A stretch of DNA of 50,562 nucleotides, from contig QHYI01000135.1 in NCBI GenBank assembly GCA_003223245.1, forward strand, positions 1 to 50,562. The letters are read 5' to 3'. Below are positions 1 to 10,391 of this stretch, one piece after another (within the stretch, counting starts at the first letter, position 1; each line of letters opens with the position of its first letter). A program made the translations under genes and the position numbers. The notes under the pieces are model-generated. The model made no database searches. It was not told where the DNA came from and worked only from the letters and a program-made list of their open reading frames with translations. Source of the stretch: Acidobacteriota bacterium. GTDB taxonomy: Bacteria > Acidobacteriota > Terriglobia > Acidiferrales > UBA7541.

Positions 1-45
<45 letters not shown>

Positions 46-183
46 GCGGGACCACCGGATCACTAGACCCGACTTTCGTCCCTGCTCGACTTGTAAGTCT
101 CACAGTCAAACCGGCTTCTGCTCTTGCACTCCACAGCGGGTTTCCAATCCGCCTGAGCCGATCTTTGGGCGCCTCCGTTACCG

Positions 184-216
<33 letters not shown>

Positions 217-372
217 TCTGGCCGTGTCTCCCCGCCCGTCACGGGCGGTAGGTTAGAGCGACAGAACAATCAGGGCAGTATTTCACTGTTGCCTCCCCTC
301 CAGCCGAAACCAGAGGTTCACAGGCTCCTGCCTATGCTACGCAGACTATTCCGTTACTCATGACCAGAGTGC

Positions 373-409
<37 letters not shown>

Positions 410-476
410 CATCCGGCGTCTTCACCGGAACCACAAATTCGCCGAGCCGTTCGCCAAGACAGTCGCTCTATCATTC

Positions 477-520
<44 letters not shown>

Positions 521-812
521 CGATGCTGTTACAACCTCACGCGATCGTTTGCGCAAAGCGGGATGGTCATTTCTGCCATCCTCTGCATGTCGCCATGCAG
601 TCCGGACTATATCTTCTCCAGCTTGCGCCGGAGACTGGCGTATAGTCTCTGAGGATTCCGAATCATTGCCGATTCGGCCTTTCCTGCGGATGGTCCGCAT
701 CTCCTGCCTTGTTACCGCCGACTGCGAATCGGCAGGTAGCAGAGAATTCTCGGATTTTCCCGCATTTGGCCAGTTTTTACTAAGGCTCATGTTTTGAATG
801 GTATACCGATAA
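521..812 (-). ncRNA. group I intron at 23S site L1931 (292 nt, no ORF)
   Basis: The insertion lies between U1931 and A1932 (E. coli numbering) of the 23S sequence. The 5' exon ends in U and the intron ends in G, as group I splicing requires. An internal guide, GCCUUAG (plus 780-786), pairs perfectly with exon CUAAGGU and leaves the hallmark U-G wobble at the 5' splice site. The core contains GCAGGAAAGGC (P4-P5 type), CUCAGAGACUAUACGCC and AAGAUAUAGUCC (the P3/P7 elements). It is a compact ribozyme with no convincing reading frame. Its core resembles that of the neighbouring intron at 827-1595, so the two may be related. L1931 is a known group I insertion site in bacteria such as Simkania and Thermotoga. 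Confidence 0.93.
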
Positions 813-826
813 ACCTTAGGACCGTT
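813..826 (-). other. 14-nt 23S exon between the two introns
   Basis: The minus strand reads AACGGUCCUAAGGU, corresponding to E. coli 23S positions 1918-1931. It is the only exon sequence separating the two group I introns. It spans the 3' half of helix 69 and the following strand, and it includes the sequence around which I-CeuI, a related endonuclease, cuts in other organisms. Splicing of both introns must leave this short piece correctly joined on each side. Confidence 0.93.
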
Positions 827-1626
<800 letters not shown>

Positions 1627-2426
1627 GTTCAGGCCTTCGCCTTGCGGCTGAGCCCTTGCTTTAACCTTCCGGCACCGGGCAGGTGTCACCCCCTATACGT
1701 CGTATTCGACTTTGCAGAGAGCTGTGTTTTTGTTAAACAGTTGCAGAGCGCATTTCACTGCGACCGCTTCGGGCGATAAACCCTAGTGCGGTGCCCCTTC
1801 TCCCGAGGTTACGGGGCTAATGTGCCTAGTTCCTGAGCGAGCGTTCTCTCGAGCGCCTGTGGATATTCACCTTGTCTACCTGTGTCGGTTTGTGGTACGG
1901 GCACCTGGCGGACTCCTTAGAGGGTTTTCCCGGCAGCGTAGAATCAGAGACTTCTCGGCCATACGGCCACGTGTCGAGTCTCACCGTTGAATGACCCCGG
2001 GGATTTTCCTCCGGGATCCGGCTTACACTCGCCAACCACCATCCATCAGGTGGATCTCCTATCCTTCTGCGTCACCCCATCGTGATAACGTCGCCAGGCG
2101 GGACAGGAATGTTGACCTGTTGTCCATCAGCTACGCCTTTCGGCCTCACCTTAGGACCCGCCTAACCCTGAGCGGATTAACCTTCCTCAGGAAACCTTAG
2201 ACTTTCGGCGACACGAGTTCTCATCGTGTTTATCGCTACTTATGCCGGCAGGGTCTCTTGTGTGGAGTTCAGCAGTCCTCGCGGTCTGCCTTAAGACCAC
2301 ACACAATGCTCCCCTACCAAAGACATTTCCGAAGAAATGTCATTTCGCAGCTTCGGTCGTGTGCTTGAGCCCCGTTGGATTGTTGGTGCATATCCGCTTG
2401 ACCAGTGAGCTGTTACGCTTTCTTTA

Positions 2427-2462
<36 letters not shown>

Positions 2463-3488
2463 CGAGCGAATACACTTCCTTTCCCACTTAGCACACAGTT
2501 AGGGACCTTAGCTGGCGATCTGGGCTGTTTCCCTTTTGACCACGAAGCTTATCCCTCGTAGTCTCACTCCCGTGCAGTTGTCCACGGCATTCGTAGTTTG
2601 ATTGGATTCGGTAACCTGAGTTGGTCCCTAGTCCATTCAGTGCTCTACCACCGTGGCAATTCACACAAGGCTGTCCCTAAAGACATTTCGGGGAGAACGA
2701 GCTATCACGGAATTTGATTAGCCTTTCACCCCTACCCTCAGCTCATCCGAGCGATTTTCAACTCACACCGGTTCGGTCCTCCAGCCGCGGTTAAGCGGCC
2801 TTCAACCTGGCCAAGGGTAGATCATCCCGCTTCGCGTCTATTCCTACGTACTGTCGCCCTGTTCGGACTCGCTTTCGCTACGGCTCGCTTGCGCTTAACC
2901 TCGCACGTAAGAATAACTAGCCGGCTCATTAAGCAAGAGGCACGCCGTCAGGCGGGTACGGACCGAAGTCCGCACATAGCCCTCCGACTGCTTGTAAGCA
3001 TACGGTTTCAGGTTCTATTTCACTCCCCTCGCAGGGGTGCTTTTCGCCTTTCCCTCGCGGTACTGGTTCACTATCGGTCGCCAGAGAGTATTTAGCCTTG
3101 GAGAGTGGTCTCCCCAGCTTCCCACCGGATTACACGTGTCCGGTGGTACTCAGGATTCCGCTTCGAGTCCGATCAGCTTTCGGTTACATGGCTCTCACAT
3201 TCTATGGCCCCGCTTTCCAGCGGGTTCACCTAACCGTCGGATTGGTAACTCTACTCACGCGGTCCTACAACCCCCCGGTATAAATACCGGGGTTTGGGCT
3301 GTTCCGATTTCGCTCGCCGCTACTTTCGGAATCTCTGTGATTTATTTTCCACCAGGTACTGAGATGGTTCACTTCCCTGGGTTGGCTCATACCCGCCTAT
3401 GAATTCAGCGGGCTGTAACGGGAGTTCATCCCGCCGGGTTTCCCCATTCGGACATCCTCGGATCAAAGCCTGCTTGCGGCTCCCCGGG

Positions 3489-3523
<35 letters not shown>

Positions 3524-3967
3524 TGGCGCCAAGGCATCCACCGTACGCCCTTAGTAGCTTAATCATAAAACTTACTCAATCCGTCTTCTGTTGCAAAGGA
3601 ACGAGTTTTAAGACCCGCCCCTGCAACTCGGACGTTCCGATTTCTGCAGCTCCGTACCTCCTCGCATCAGCCTCTCCGCTTGCCCGGGCATGGGCTTGCG
3701 GATCGTCCGGTTGCTCCTCGCGGACCAACTAAGAAACTGACGCAGGCTTTCGACTCTACCGTCTTCGGAGAAACCGCGCGGAGGATGCGAACCGGCTTCT
3801 CTTCACGAGTCACCAGTCAGCAATCATCAGCCACGGCTTTGAGTAAGCTCGCCTTGTTCCACAGTTATGCTCAATCTCGAGCAAACTTGTAATAACCCAC
3901 ACCCTCACTCCCTCGCGCGGACCGTAATCCGTACCAGGTTTATCGGCGTGGGCTTGCCAGCCTTTCT

Positions 3968-3981
3968 GTTGTCAAAGAACC
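3968..3981 (-). promoter_or_regulatory. boxA-like antitermination element
   Basis: The minus strand reads GGTTCTTTGACAAC, close to the rRNA boxA consensus TGCTCTTTAACA that recruits NusB/S10 for processive rRNA transcription. It lies ~400 nt before the 23S 5' end, the right place for a leader or spacer element. Confidence 0.5.
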
Positions 3982-4165
3982 TTTGTTCCGAGTCGATCGG
4001 AATGCCCTGAATGTCTCAGGGCCCGTCTGGCAGGACTTACTCGATCACTTTGGGCGATCTTTGCCTTCCAGCTCTGCTCGCTTCGGTCGTCCGGGAGGTT
4101 GTGATTGCAGGTTGGCTCGGCTTTCCGGCCTGCCCGCGGCCCACTATCCCCCTGGCCACTTCCGC

Positions 4166-4195
4166 AAAATAAAAAACCCGGCGTCGAGCGCCGGG
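4166..4195 (-). terminator. rho-independent terminator upstream of the 23S leader
   Basis: A perfect 7-bp stem (CCCGGCG 4177-4183 / CGCCGGG 4189-4195, loop TCGAG) is followed on the minus strand by TTTTTTATTTT. It would stop minus-strand transcription coming from the vapBC remnant and barrel gene before the 23S leader, which suggests that the rRNA has its own promoter further down. Confidence 0.75.
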
Positions 4196-4481
4196 CGCAA
4201 CCACCCACACAGGAGTGGCTCCACGCGTTGCTCAACTTCTTTCTACCCTGTACTCGTAAAGAACCCCACTATAGGATCTAACTTCTCTCGCCTTCGTTCT
4301 CGGGCTGGAAGTCGTTTTCGATCCGACTGTGATGCCCCTGAGCAGTCCTCAGCTCACCAGAGCTCTCGGACCATCAGCAATGATACCAGCTTTTCTTCGC
4401 TCGTCAAGCCCCTCAAACAAGTATTTTTCCTCAGGCCTCCTGCGCCCTGTGCAAATCACAGGAAGCACTCTGCCCCTCAGG

Positions 4482-4907
4482 TCACCCGAGCTCGAGGAGT
4501 TTAACGCCTGCTTCCGAGGTCACCGCTCGCAGACTTTTATCCAGGGTCGCCAGGGGCAAACCACCCCGCCGGGCCAATTCCAGATACACGGCGTCATACA
4601 CCGTTAGCTGGTAGGTTCGCGCTAGCGCCACCAGTTCTCTCATGGACGCCGAAGTTTGGTCTACCTCTGCCCGCGAAGTGAGAAATGTTTCGAAATCAAG
4701 GAGCCCCCGCTCGGTATCGACTGCTGTGAGGGCCTTTCGCCGCTCGATCATCAGCAAGCCGTTGGCGACTTCTGATTGCTACAGGAGCGGTACGATGGCC
4801 CTCCAACCGTTCTGTACATGCCTCTGAACCGCAATTGCATACCGGTCAGCCGGGCTGCCAGCCACCCAAGCGACGGCGACGGTTGCATCCAACACGAAGT
4901 GATTCAC
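4482..4907 (-). pseudogene. vapC: VapC-type PIN-domain toxin with in-frame amber codon
   Basis: Reading from GTG at 4907 gives NHFVLDATVAVAW, a typical VapC N terminus. The frame runs without a shift to 4482 (141 codons, normal VapC length) except for TAG at 4781-4779, codon 43, where family members usually have Trp (VPLL-stop-QSEVANGLL). The four PIN acidic residues are all present: D in LDAT, E in SEVANG, D in VYDAV and D in ATLDKSL. A restart at the internal ATG (4757) would lack the first Asp and Glu and should be inactive. The toxin is therefore likely dead, unless the stop is a sequencing error or is suppressed. It overlaps the antitoxin stump by 4 nt. Confidence 0.82.
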
Positions 4908-4978
4908 ATCCGGCCTTCTTCAATCAGGTCCTTCATAGTCACCCCGCTCGGGCGGACGGGCGGATCGGCCCTTTGACT
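4904..4978 (-). pseudogene. vapB: VapB antitoxin C-terminal remnant
   Basis: The frame ending in VTMKDLIEEGRM, with its TGA overlapping the vapC start, resembles the C terminus of small VapB antitoxins. Upstream in the same frame there is no ATG and no DNA-binding domain before the end of the next gene at 5031. The antitoxin is thus reduced to about 25 codons. Extent at the upstream side is approximate. Confidence 0.55.
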
Positions 4979-5030
4979 GAGAGAGGCTTTCCAAAAAAAG
5001 CCAGGAGTGGCCGGGCGATTGAGATCAGAA

Positions 5031-6506
5031 TCAGAATTGATAGGCGAGAGCGATGTTCACAACGTTGCCCCGTCCCGATGGCCCCTTCGATTCCGCGAGA
5101 GTGACCGGGGCGAATGCCACGGTGCGAAATTGCCAGTTGCTCCACTCTAGGGCGAGAGTCACGTCGCCGGTCAGTTTGCGGAAGTAGCTGATCCAGGCAA
5201 ACGTGTTTTTTGCGCGGGTTGTGCCGGGCAAGAGTTGATGGTTGCGCGGATCGTCCGTGCCGGCGCCGAGGTAGAAGATATTCTTGTTGTCGTCCGTGAA
5301 GCGGTAGGTGAGTTCGCCCCAACCGCCACCCGCGCCAATCGGATGAATCGTGGTGAGAGGAGTTGCGGGAGGAGGGGGAAGAGCAGCGACGCCTTGGAGA
5401 ATTCCGCCCTGGAAAGGCGCGAGATTGCTGCCCACAAAGCCCTCTCCTCTAAGAACCACTCGTTCTTGCAACGGAATGTGGAAGTCCAAAGCGAAGGCCC
5501 AAGAAGGGATGTTGCGCTTGGCACCGACGGCCTCCTCACCGTAATGAACACCGGCGCCAACCGTGGCCGTTGAGCCTCTAAACGGATGCGCGGCCGCGAT
5601 CCGCGCTTGATAGAACGGCTGGGAGGCACGTTCGCCGAATCCGGAGAAAGAAGTATCCACGGCGGTGCCCGGTATTGGAATATCGCCCAATCTTGGATCG
5701 CCAAATACCGGGCGCAAAATGCCGATCTGAAATAGCGTGGAAGTGTCGCTGAAGCTGTGGGTGACGTCCAGGCGCAACTGCGGCAGGCGAGCCCACAAGT
5801 CGCCTGCCGTCGCCCCCAGCGGCACGCCTACGTGTGAAAGAGAAATCGGATCGAGCGGCGAAATGATCATGTCATCCTGGCCTGCCACGACCTTGTAGTT
5901 TCCTTTCCCGAGCTGCAGATATCCCTTTCGTAGCCGCGGCTGGTTGAACACGCGGCCTTGGGGTTGCAAGACGTCTGAGGGGCGCGAGCCAAAGAAATCC
6001 ATTTCGATAACCGCGGAAGGATTCCACCCACCATCCGATGTTTTTGCGGGCGCGAGGTTGAACCCGAAACTGCTCTGGCGCGCCGTAAAAACCGTGTCGT
6101 GAATGTGGCCGGCGGGAACCGTGCTACCGTCCGGAAACGCGATGGGCACGCTTCCTGGCACAGGCCAGAGCGGCACTTCCTGGCCGACTTCGTCAGAATC
6201 CGAAAAGGACATGTTGAACAGAACCGTGCCGTAAAAGCGCAGCTTAATCGCTCCGACCACGGTTTCGAGCTGGCTCTTGGATTTTTCTTCGGGGTATTCC
6301 TGCGGGGACGGACTTACCGCCGTCGTCGAGCTCGCCTTAGCAAGTGGAGTAGAGCGATCAGCGCTTGGATCTAGGGAACTGCTGAAAGGTTGGCCGACAT
6401 TCTGAGCGTTCAACGCCAACGGAATGGCAACCGTTGCGAGAACGATAGCGCTTGAGCGCGCGAGGAGACGGGCAGGGGCGACTTGCGGAAACGAGAAGCC
6501 ACGCAT
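5031..6506 (-). CDS. outer-membrane beta-barrel (porin-like) protein
   Basis: 491 aa. A signal peptide (residues ~10-34, ending LALNAQ) is followed by a Ser/Pro-rich linker and then alternating amphipathic strands to the C terminus. The protein ends in ALAYQF, and a terminal Phe is typical of barrels inserted by the BAM complex. Recurrent aromatic-ended strands (KLRFYGTVLFN, WAFALDFHIPL, WGELTYRFTDD, FAWISYFRKL) support a barrel of porin type. Substrate unknown. It is the first intact gene upstream of the vapBC remnant and shares no operon with the rRNA because a terminator lies between. Confidence 0.7.
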   Translation of the reverse strand: MRGFSFPQVAPARLLARSSAIVLATVAIPLALNAQNVGQPFSSSLDPSADRSTPLAKASSTTAVSPSPQEYPEEKSKSQLETVVGAIKLRFYGTVLFNMSFSDSDEVGQEVPLWPVPGSVPIAFPDGSTVPAGHIHDTVFTARQSSFGFNLAPAKTSDGGWNPSAVIEMDFFGSRPSDVLQPQGRVFNQPRLRKGYLQLGKGNYKVVAGQDDMIISPLDPISLSHVGVPLGATAGDLWARLPQLRLDVTHSFSDTSTLFQIGILRPVFGDPRLGDIPIPGTAVDTSFSGFGERASQPFYQARIAAAHPFRGSTATVGAGVHYGEEAVGAKRNIPSWAFALDFHIPLQERVVLRGEGFVGSNLAPFQGGILQGVAALPPPPATPLTTIHPIGAGGGWGELTYRFTDDNKNIFYLGAGTDDPRNHQLLPGTTRAKNTFAWISYFRKLTGDVTLALEWSNWQFRTVAFAPVTLAESKGPSGRGNVVNIALAYQF

Positions 6507-6944
6507 CGGGTAACCCCCTGAAGCAGGAGATTGGGCGGGAGTGGGGCGGGAACTGCAATCCCCCTTCCAGGATCACCGCTCTGTCATCACGAAACAAACG
6601 CTGGTTTTTCAGCGTCTTCCAGGGTGATCTCGCCCGTGAGGCCTCACAAACCTCGGCCAGAACTCCAAGTTCTCATAGAAGACTATGAAAATCGGGTCGA
6701 TTCGGCACAGCCGGCTTTGCGGGATCTTCCGCTGCTACGCCCTCTCCCCCCTGCCCGCTCGGCCGGTACCGCGAACGACACGCGTTTTGGACGCAGGCCA
6801 ATTTTCCCACGCAATTTAGTAAAATTTCCTCAAGCTCAAGGGATACAACCCGTTCCGAGAATTATTTTGCAGCTTGCTTCGGCGAAGGCGTCCACCCGGC
6901 CACCCTCGTCCCGTTCCATTGGGCTATATTCAGGAGGTGTAAAA

Positions 6945-7571
6945 ATGTTGCCATCCCAGCTTTCTCGCAACCTTCTTCTTGCTGCGGTCGCTTTGGGCCT
7001 CATCGGCCTCGCAGGGTGTTCGAACCAGCCCGAGACGGCGGCCACGAACCGGACGCCCAAGCAGCCGACAAAGGCTCCTTTCAAAAAGGCTGCGGCCCCT
7101 GCGGCGAAGCACAAGGCCGAGACGCCCAAGGTCACGCCGGTCTCTGCCAAAGCCACACCGCCCGCCGGGCACATCATCACCGTGCCGAAGGGCACCCCGA
7201 TCACCGCGATCATGGACCAGACACTTCACAGCGACAAGAATCATCGAGGCGATACGTTTGCCGCCAGTTTAGCCGCACCGGTGAAAGTGGAGGGCCAGAC
7301 CGTGCTGCCCAAGGGCGCGCACATTACCGGCAAGGTGGTAACGGTGAAGAAGCATGAGCTGAAGGTCGAGCTGGCTTCGGTAGTGATCCACGGGAAGTCC
7401 TATGACTTGGAGACCAACTCGCTTCGCCCGTCTGACAAAGTGAAAACCGCGTCGGCCAAGTCGCGCGACAAGAACAAAGCCAAGCAAAAGACAGACAATT
7501 CCACTCTTGCAGCCAAAACGGAGCTGACCTTCAAGCTGTCCAAGCCGGTCACCGTCCCCGCGAAAAGCTAG
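6945..7571 (+). CDS. predicted lipoprotein, unknown function
   Basis: 208 aa. The start at 6945 is fixed by AGGAGG six bases upstream; a longer in-frame extension lacks such a signal. The N terminus is a lipobox signal peptide ending LAGC (Cys ~24). A Lys/Ala/Pro-rich linker (residues ~30-70) leads to a compact domain that begins HIITVPKGTPI and contains GDTFAASL and LPKGAHITGKV, then a Lys-rich segment and a Val/Lys-rich tail. The motif pattern resembles small beta domains found in acidobacterial envelope proteins, but I cannot name the family. Convergent with lptD. Confidence 0.72.
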   Translation: MLPSQLSRNLLLAAVALGLIGLAGCSNQPETAATNRTPKQPTKAPFKKAAAPAAKHKAETPKVTPVSAKATPPAGHIITVPKGTPITAIMDQTLHSDKNHRGDTFAASLAAPVKVEGQTVLPKGAHITGKVVTVKKHELKVELASVVIHGKSYDLETNSLRPSDKVKTASAKSRDKNKAKQKTDNSTLAAKTELTFKLSKPVTVPAKS

Positions 7572-7612
7572 CCACGTGTGCATGTAGCCTGCTTTCTTGG
7601 ATCATCGCGGGA

Positions 7613-7646
7613 GCGGCCTCCCCGTCCATCAGGTTGGGGGGGCCGC
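7613..7646. terminator. GC-rich hairpin between convergent genes
   Basis: GCGGCCTCCCC (7613-7623) pairs with GGGGGGGCCGC (7636-7646), an 11-bp stem with one G-U pair. It lies between the 3' ends of the lipoprotein gene and lptD. No clear T-tract follows on either strand, so a terminator role is only plausible. Confidence 0.4.
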
Positions 7647-7735
7647 CCTCATTTACGTGTGCGGTGGCGGCGGAAAGAAGTGCAGGTTCGAACAAGGAAT
7701 CGAACACCTCGATCCGCACTTGCGCGCAACGCCGG

Positions 7736-10147
7736 TTAGAAAATCTTGTCTCCGTGCCGCAGGTTCCCAAACGTCCCGATGTTCGCGATGATGAAGGCCA
7801 CGCGAAACTGATTTTCCGTGCGCACGTTGCTGAGATTGAGCCGGCGGTACTCGAGCGCCAGCCCGCAACAACTCCCGTTATAACTGGCTTGCACGACCTG
7901 GTTTTGTAGGGTCTTGTTGGTGAAGTCATATCCGACGCCCCCCGTAAAGCCGAACCCCTTGCGATTTTCTCCGCCGTAGCCCGCCAGAGCGCGAATCTGA
8001 TTCGACAGCGGCTGCTGGAAAGGGCATTGCTCGATGGCTGGGAGGCAAGTCTCAGGAGGCGGCAGACCGGCAATATCGCTCGGCGAAGGGTTTTCGTCCA
8101 GGCGGAAATAGGCGATGGTGGCAAAAAACTCGCGGTAAGGCTTCGCTTTGACCAGCGTGCCAATGGTGACCAGGCGCTGAATGTTCGGATCGTATTGCAG
8201 GAGTTGCTCGAGATCATACGATCCGCCGGGCGTGACCTTGAAATCACTGATAATCGGCGACCAGTTCCTCGAGCCAAACGCGAACGCAAACGGCGAGATA
8301 GAATCCAGTGCCTGAAACACGTTGCGCTGCCCGTTGAGGATGGCCCCGCCAAACCTGGGATCGAAATAATGTTTTTCGGCGACGCGCCAGGAAATCAGTT
8401 CTTGCGGTTGATCTTCGCCGCTCTTCTGGTAAAAGCGCTGCGTGAAGCCGTATTCGACTTCGCTCGTGTCCGTGAGCGTGGCGTCGCTATCGAAGCGAAT
8501 AAAATCAGCGAAATGGTTCACCCCGGTGACATAGCGATAGGTGATGGCCGGCTCGATCGTATGTTTGTACTTTCTTCGGGGCTGGTCCTTTTTCGCCGCA
8601 CGCTCGAAGAACCGCTCGAAGGAAGGCGGGCGAATCTCGACCGTGAATTCCCCCGTGTTGCGGACAATGGACGTTCCACTCACCATGCCGGAAGAATCGA
8701 GCGAATCACCATAACGAGTCGTACGAAACGCCGCCGATGCGGTGGCCCCCAACCACGGGCCGAAGTGCACGGGAAGCGTAACCTTCGGAGCGAATTCTTC
8801 GCGTGAGACGCTCAACGGCGTGTCAATGGGCGCGTACACGGGCGTGGGCAAGACGGAATCCGAACGATGCACGGCCCCGACGAAACTGTCGAAGGAAAGG
8901 TACAAAGGAATTTTTCCCCACGGAGATTGTTCGACCGCGCTAAACCGCGCCTGCGGAAGATTGCGAAGCGTCACGCTGGTTGCGGGCCCGGCCGCCCCCG
9001 GCAAAGTGAGAAAACTCTTGTTGTTGACGCCCGCGAAACTCAGGCTGAATCCGCGAAAATTATTGGTCAGGAAGAGCGCGCTCTGCACTTCTGAGTTGAT
9101 GGCGTCGCCAAAGGTGTCGGCAAACGCCAGGCGGAAAGTGAGCGAGGAAAGCTGGTTGTAATCGGTCACAAAACGCCATCCGTGCCCAAGCAGGGACTGG
9201 ATCTCGAGGCGCTGCTGCTGGCCGCCCTGCGGAGAGCGCGTAGGGCCGGTCAATAACCCGCGATCGTCCACGCCGAAATACGTGTATATGACCGAAGTAT
9301 TTTCGAACGGTCTGGCACGGAAAGTGCCGCGTTCCAGCACGCCGCGGCGGCTCATGAACTGGGCGCCAAAGGTGGTATCCAGCCAGGACAGCGGCGCAAG
9401 ATAAAAAGCGTCGCCAAAAATGAAACCTTTGCGGGAGCTCTGGCCGATGTCCGGGATCAGAAATCCGGATTGCCGCACCTTGGCGCCTGCGGGCGCGGTG
9501 GCGTAAGGCAGCCAGATCAGCGGAACGCGGAATAAACGAAAGTTGGCGTTGATCAACGCAACCGTTTTGTCCAGGCGGATGCGCGCTTCGGGCGCAAAGA
9601 ACTGCCACTTGGGATGCTGCGGGTCGCAAACCGTGATCCACGCGCCTTGCACGAAGTACAAATCGCCCGCAAACCGTTCCACGGTGCGGGCTTGAAAATA
9701 CAGCGGATTGTCGGTGAGCAAAACTTGATCGTTCGGCTGGCGCGCGATTTTGAACGTGCCATGAACATTCTGAAACAAGCCATGGCCGGTGCTGACGTTG
9801 TAGTGCGCCTCGGTGGCTTCAAGATGCTCTCCGCCATAATCCAGTTGCACGTGGCCTGTGGCGACCGCCTCGTTCGTTTTGTCATTGTATTCGACGTGGT
9901 CGGCGCGCAGCCGCGTGTCGCCGTAACGGATATCCACGTCCCCGTCTGCGCTGGTCACCTCGCCCTTGCGCATTTGCGTTTTCGCTCCGATTTCCGCGAC
10001 CTGGCCCTTGCCCGAGGGCGGGCGAATCTGCTGAGCCCGAACGATGACACAGGAAACGCTCGAAGCCGTGCCGAGAAGTGCCGTCAAGTAGAGGAAGCGA
10101 CGGATCGCAGCATGAACCGCCCAAGAATGATGATTCACGCAATCCAT
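7736..10147 (-). CDS. lptD: LPS-assembly protein LptD (OstA)
   Basis: About 803 aa from ATG 10147 (alternative ATG 10180; neither has a clear Shine-Dalgarno). A signal segment is followed by an OstA/LptA-like N-terminal domain (MRKGEVTSADGDVDIRYGD, then LRADHVEYNDKTNEAVATGH), and then a long C-terminal beta-barrel domain with the LptD-typical strand pattern and a terminal Phe. LptD forms the outer-membrane translocon that places lipopolysaccharide on the cell surface, with LptE as its plug; no lptE is seen nearby. The frame stays open for another ~200 codons upstream, but that stretch is antisense to the divergent gene and is not part of the protein. Confidence 0.88.
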   Translation of the reverse strand: MDCVNHHSWAVHAAIRRFLYLTALLGTASSVSCVIVRAQQIRPPSGKGQVAEIGAKTQMRKGEVTSADGDVDIRYGDTRLRADHVEYNDKTNEAVATGHVQLDYGGEHLEATEAHYNVSTGHGLFQNVHGTFKIARQPNDQVLLTDNPLYFQARTVERFAGDLYFVQGAWITVCDPQHPKWQFFAPEARIRLDKTVALINANFRLFRVPLIWLPYATAPAGAKVRQSGFLIPDIGQSSRKGFIFGDAFYLAPLSWLDTTFGAQFMSRRGVLERGTFRARPFENTSVIYTYFGVDDRGLLTGPTRSPQGGQQQRLEIQSLLGHGWRFVTDYNQLSSLTFRLAFADTFGDAINSEVQSALFLTNNFRGFSLSFAGVNNKSFLTLPGAAGPATSVTLRNLPQARFSAVEQSPWGKIPLYLSFDSFVGAVHRSDSVLPTPVYAPIDTPLSVSREEFAPKVTLPVHFGPWLGATASAAFRTTRYGDSLDSSGMVSGTSIVRNTGEFTVEIRPPSFERFFERAAKKDQPRRKYKHTIEPAITYRYVTGVNHFADFIRFDSDATLTDTSEVEYGFTQRFYQKSGEDQPQELISWRVAEKHYFDPRFGGAILNGQRNVFQALDSISPFAFAFGSRNWSPIISDFKVTPGGSYDLEQLLQYDPNIQRLVTIGTLVKAKPYREFFATIAYFRLDENPSPSDIAGLPPPETCLPAIEQCPFQQPLSNQIRALAGYGGENRKGFGFTGGVGYDFTNKTLQNQVVQASYNGSCCGLALEYRRLNLSNVRTENQFRVAFIIANIGTFGNLRHGDKIF

Positions 10148-10391
10148 GCGATGGATGAAAGTAAAACGATAGCCTAACATGCGCTCGCAGTGTTTTGAAG
10201 GTAAGGACCGCCGTGCCGTTGCCTCGAAAGCAAGGAAGGAGGGATCGGCGCGGGGCATCTCCAGATGAAACGCAGCAACGGCTCTCTGCGTCTGTTTGCT
10301 CAGGGTTGGTGGCCGTTCGGAGAAACACTGGTGCGCGGGGACTCCCACAGGAGTAAGATGCCGGACTTTGCGCGTTTTACAGGAGACAGAA

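Larger units (their letters stand above)
3566..4481 (-). other. 23S upstream leader, no gene recognised
   Basis: About 900 bp upstream of 23S with no 16S, no tRNA-Ile/Ala and no 5S that I can recognise. It holds a boxA-like element (3968-3981) and a terminator hairpin (4166-4195), annotated separately. The short open frames here have no family resemblance. I could not find a convincing -35/-10 pair for the rRNA between the terminator and 3565. A weak candidate -10, TATAGT, lies near 4272 on the minus strand, upstream of the terminator. Confidence 0.55.

Noticed and set aside
3566-4481. tRNA-Ile/Ala, 5S or 16S upstream of 23S
   Set aside because: Read on both strands; no cloverleaf arms, CCA-adjacent stems or conserved 16S 3' sequences were recognised.
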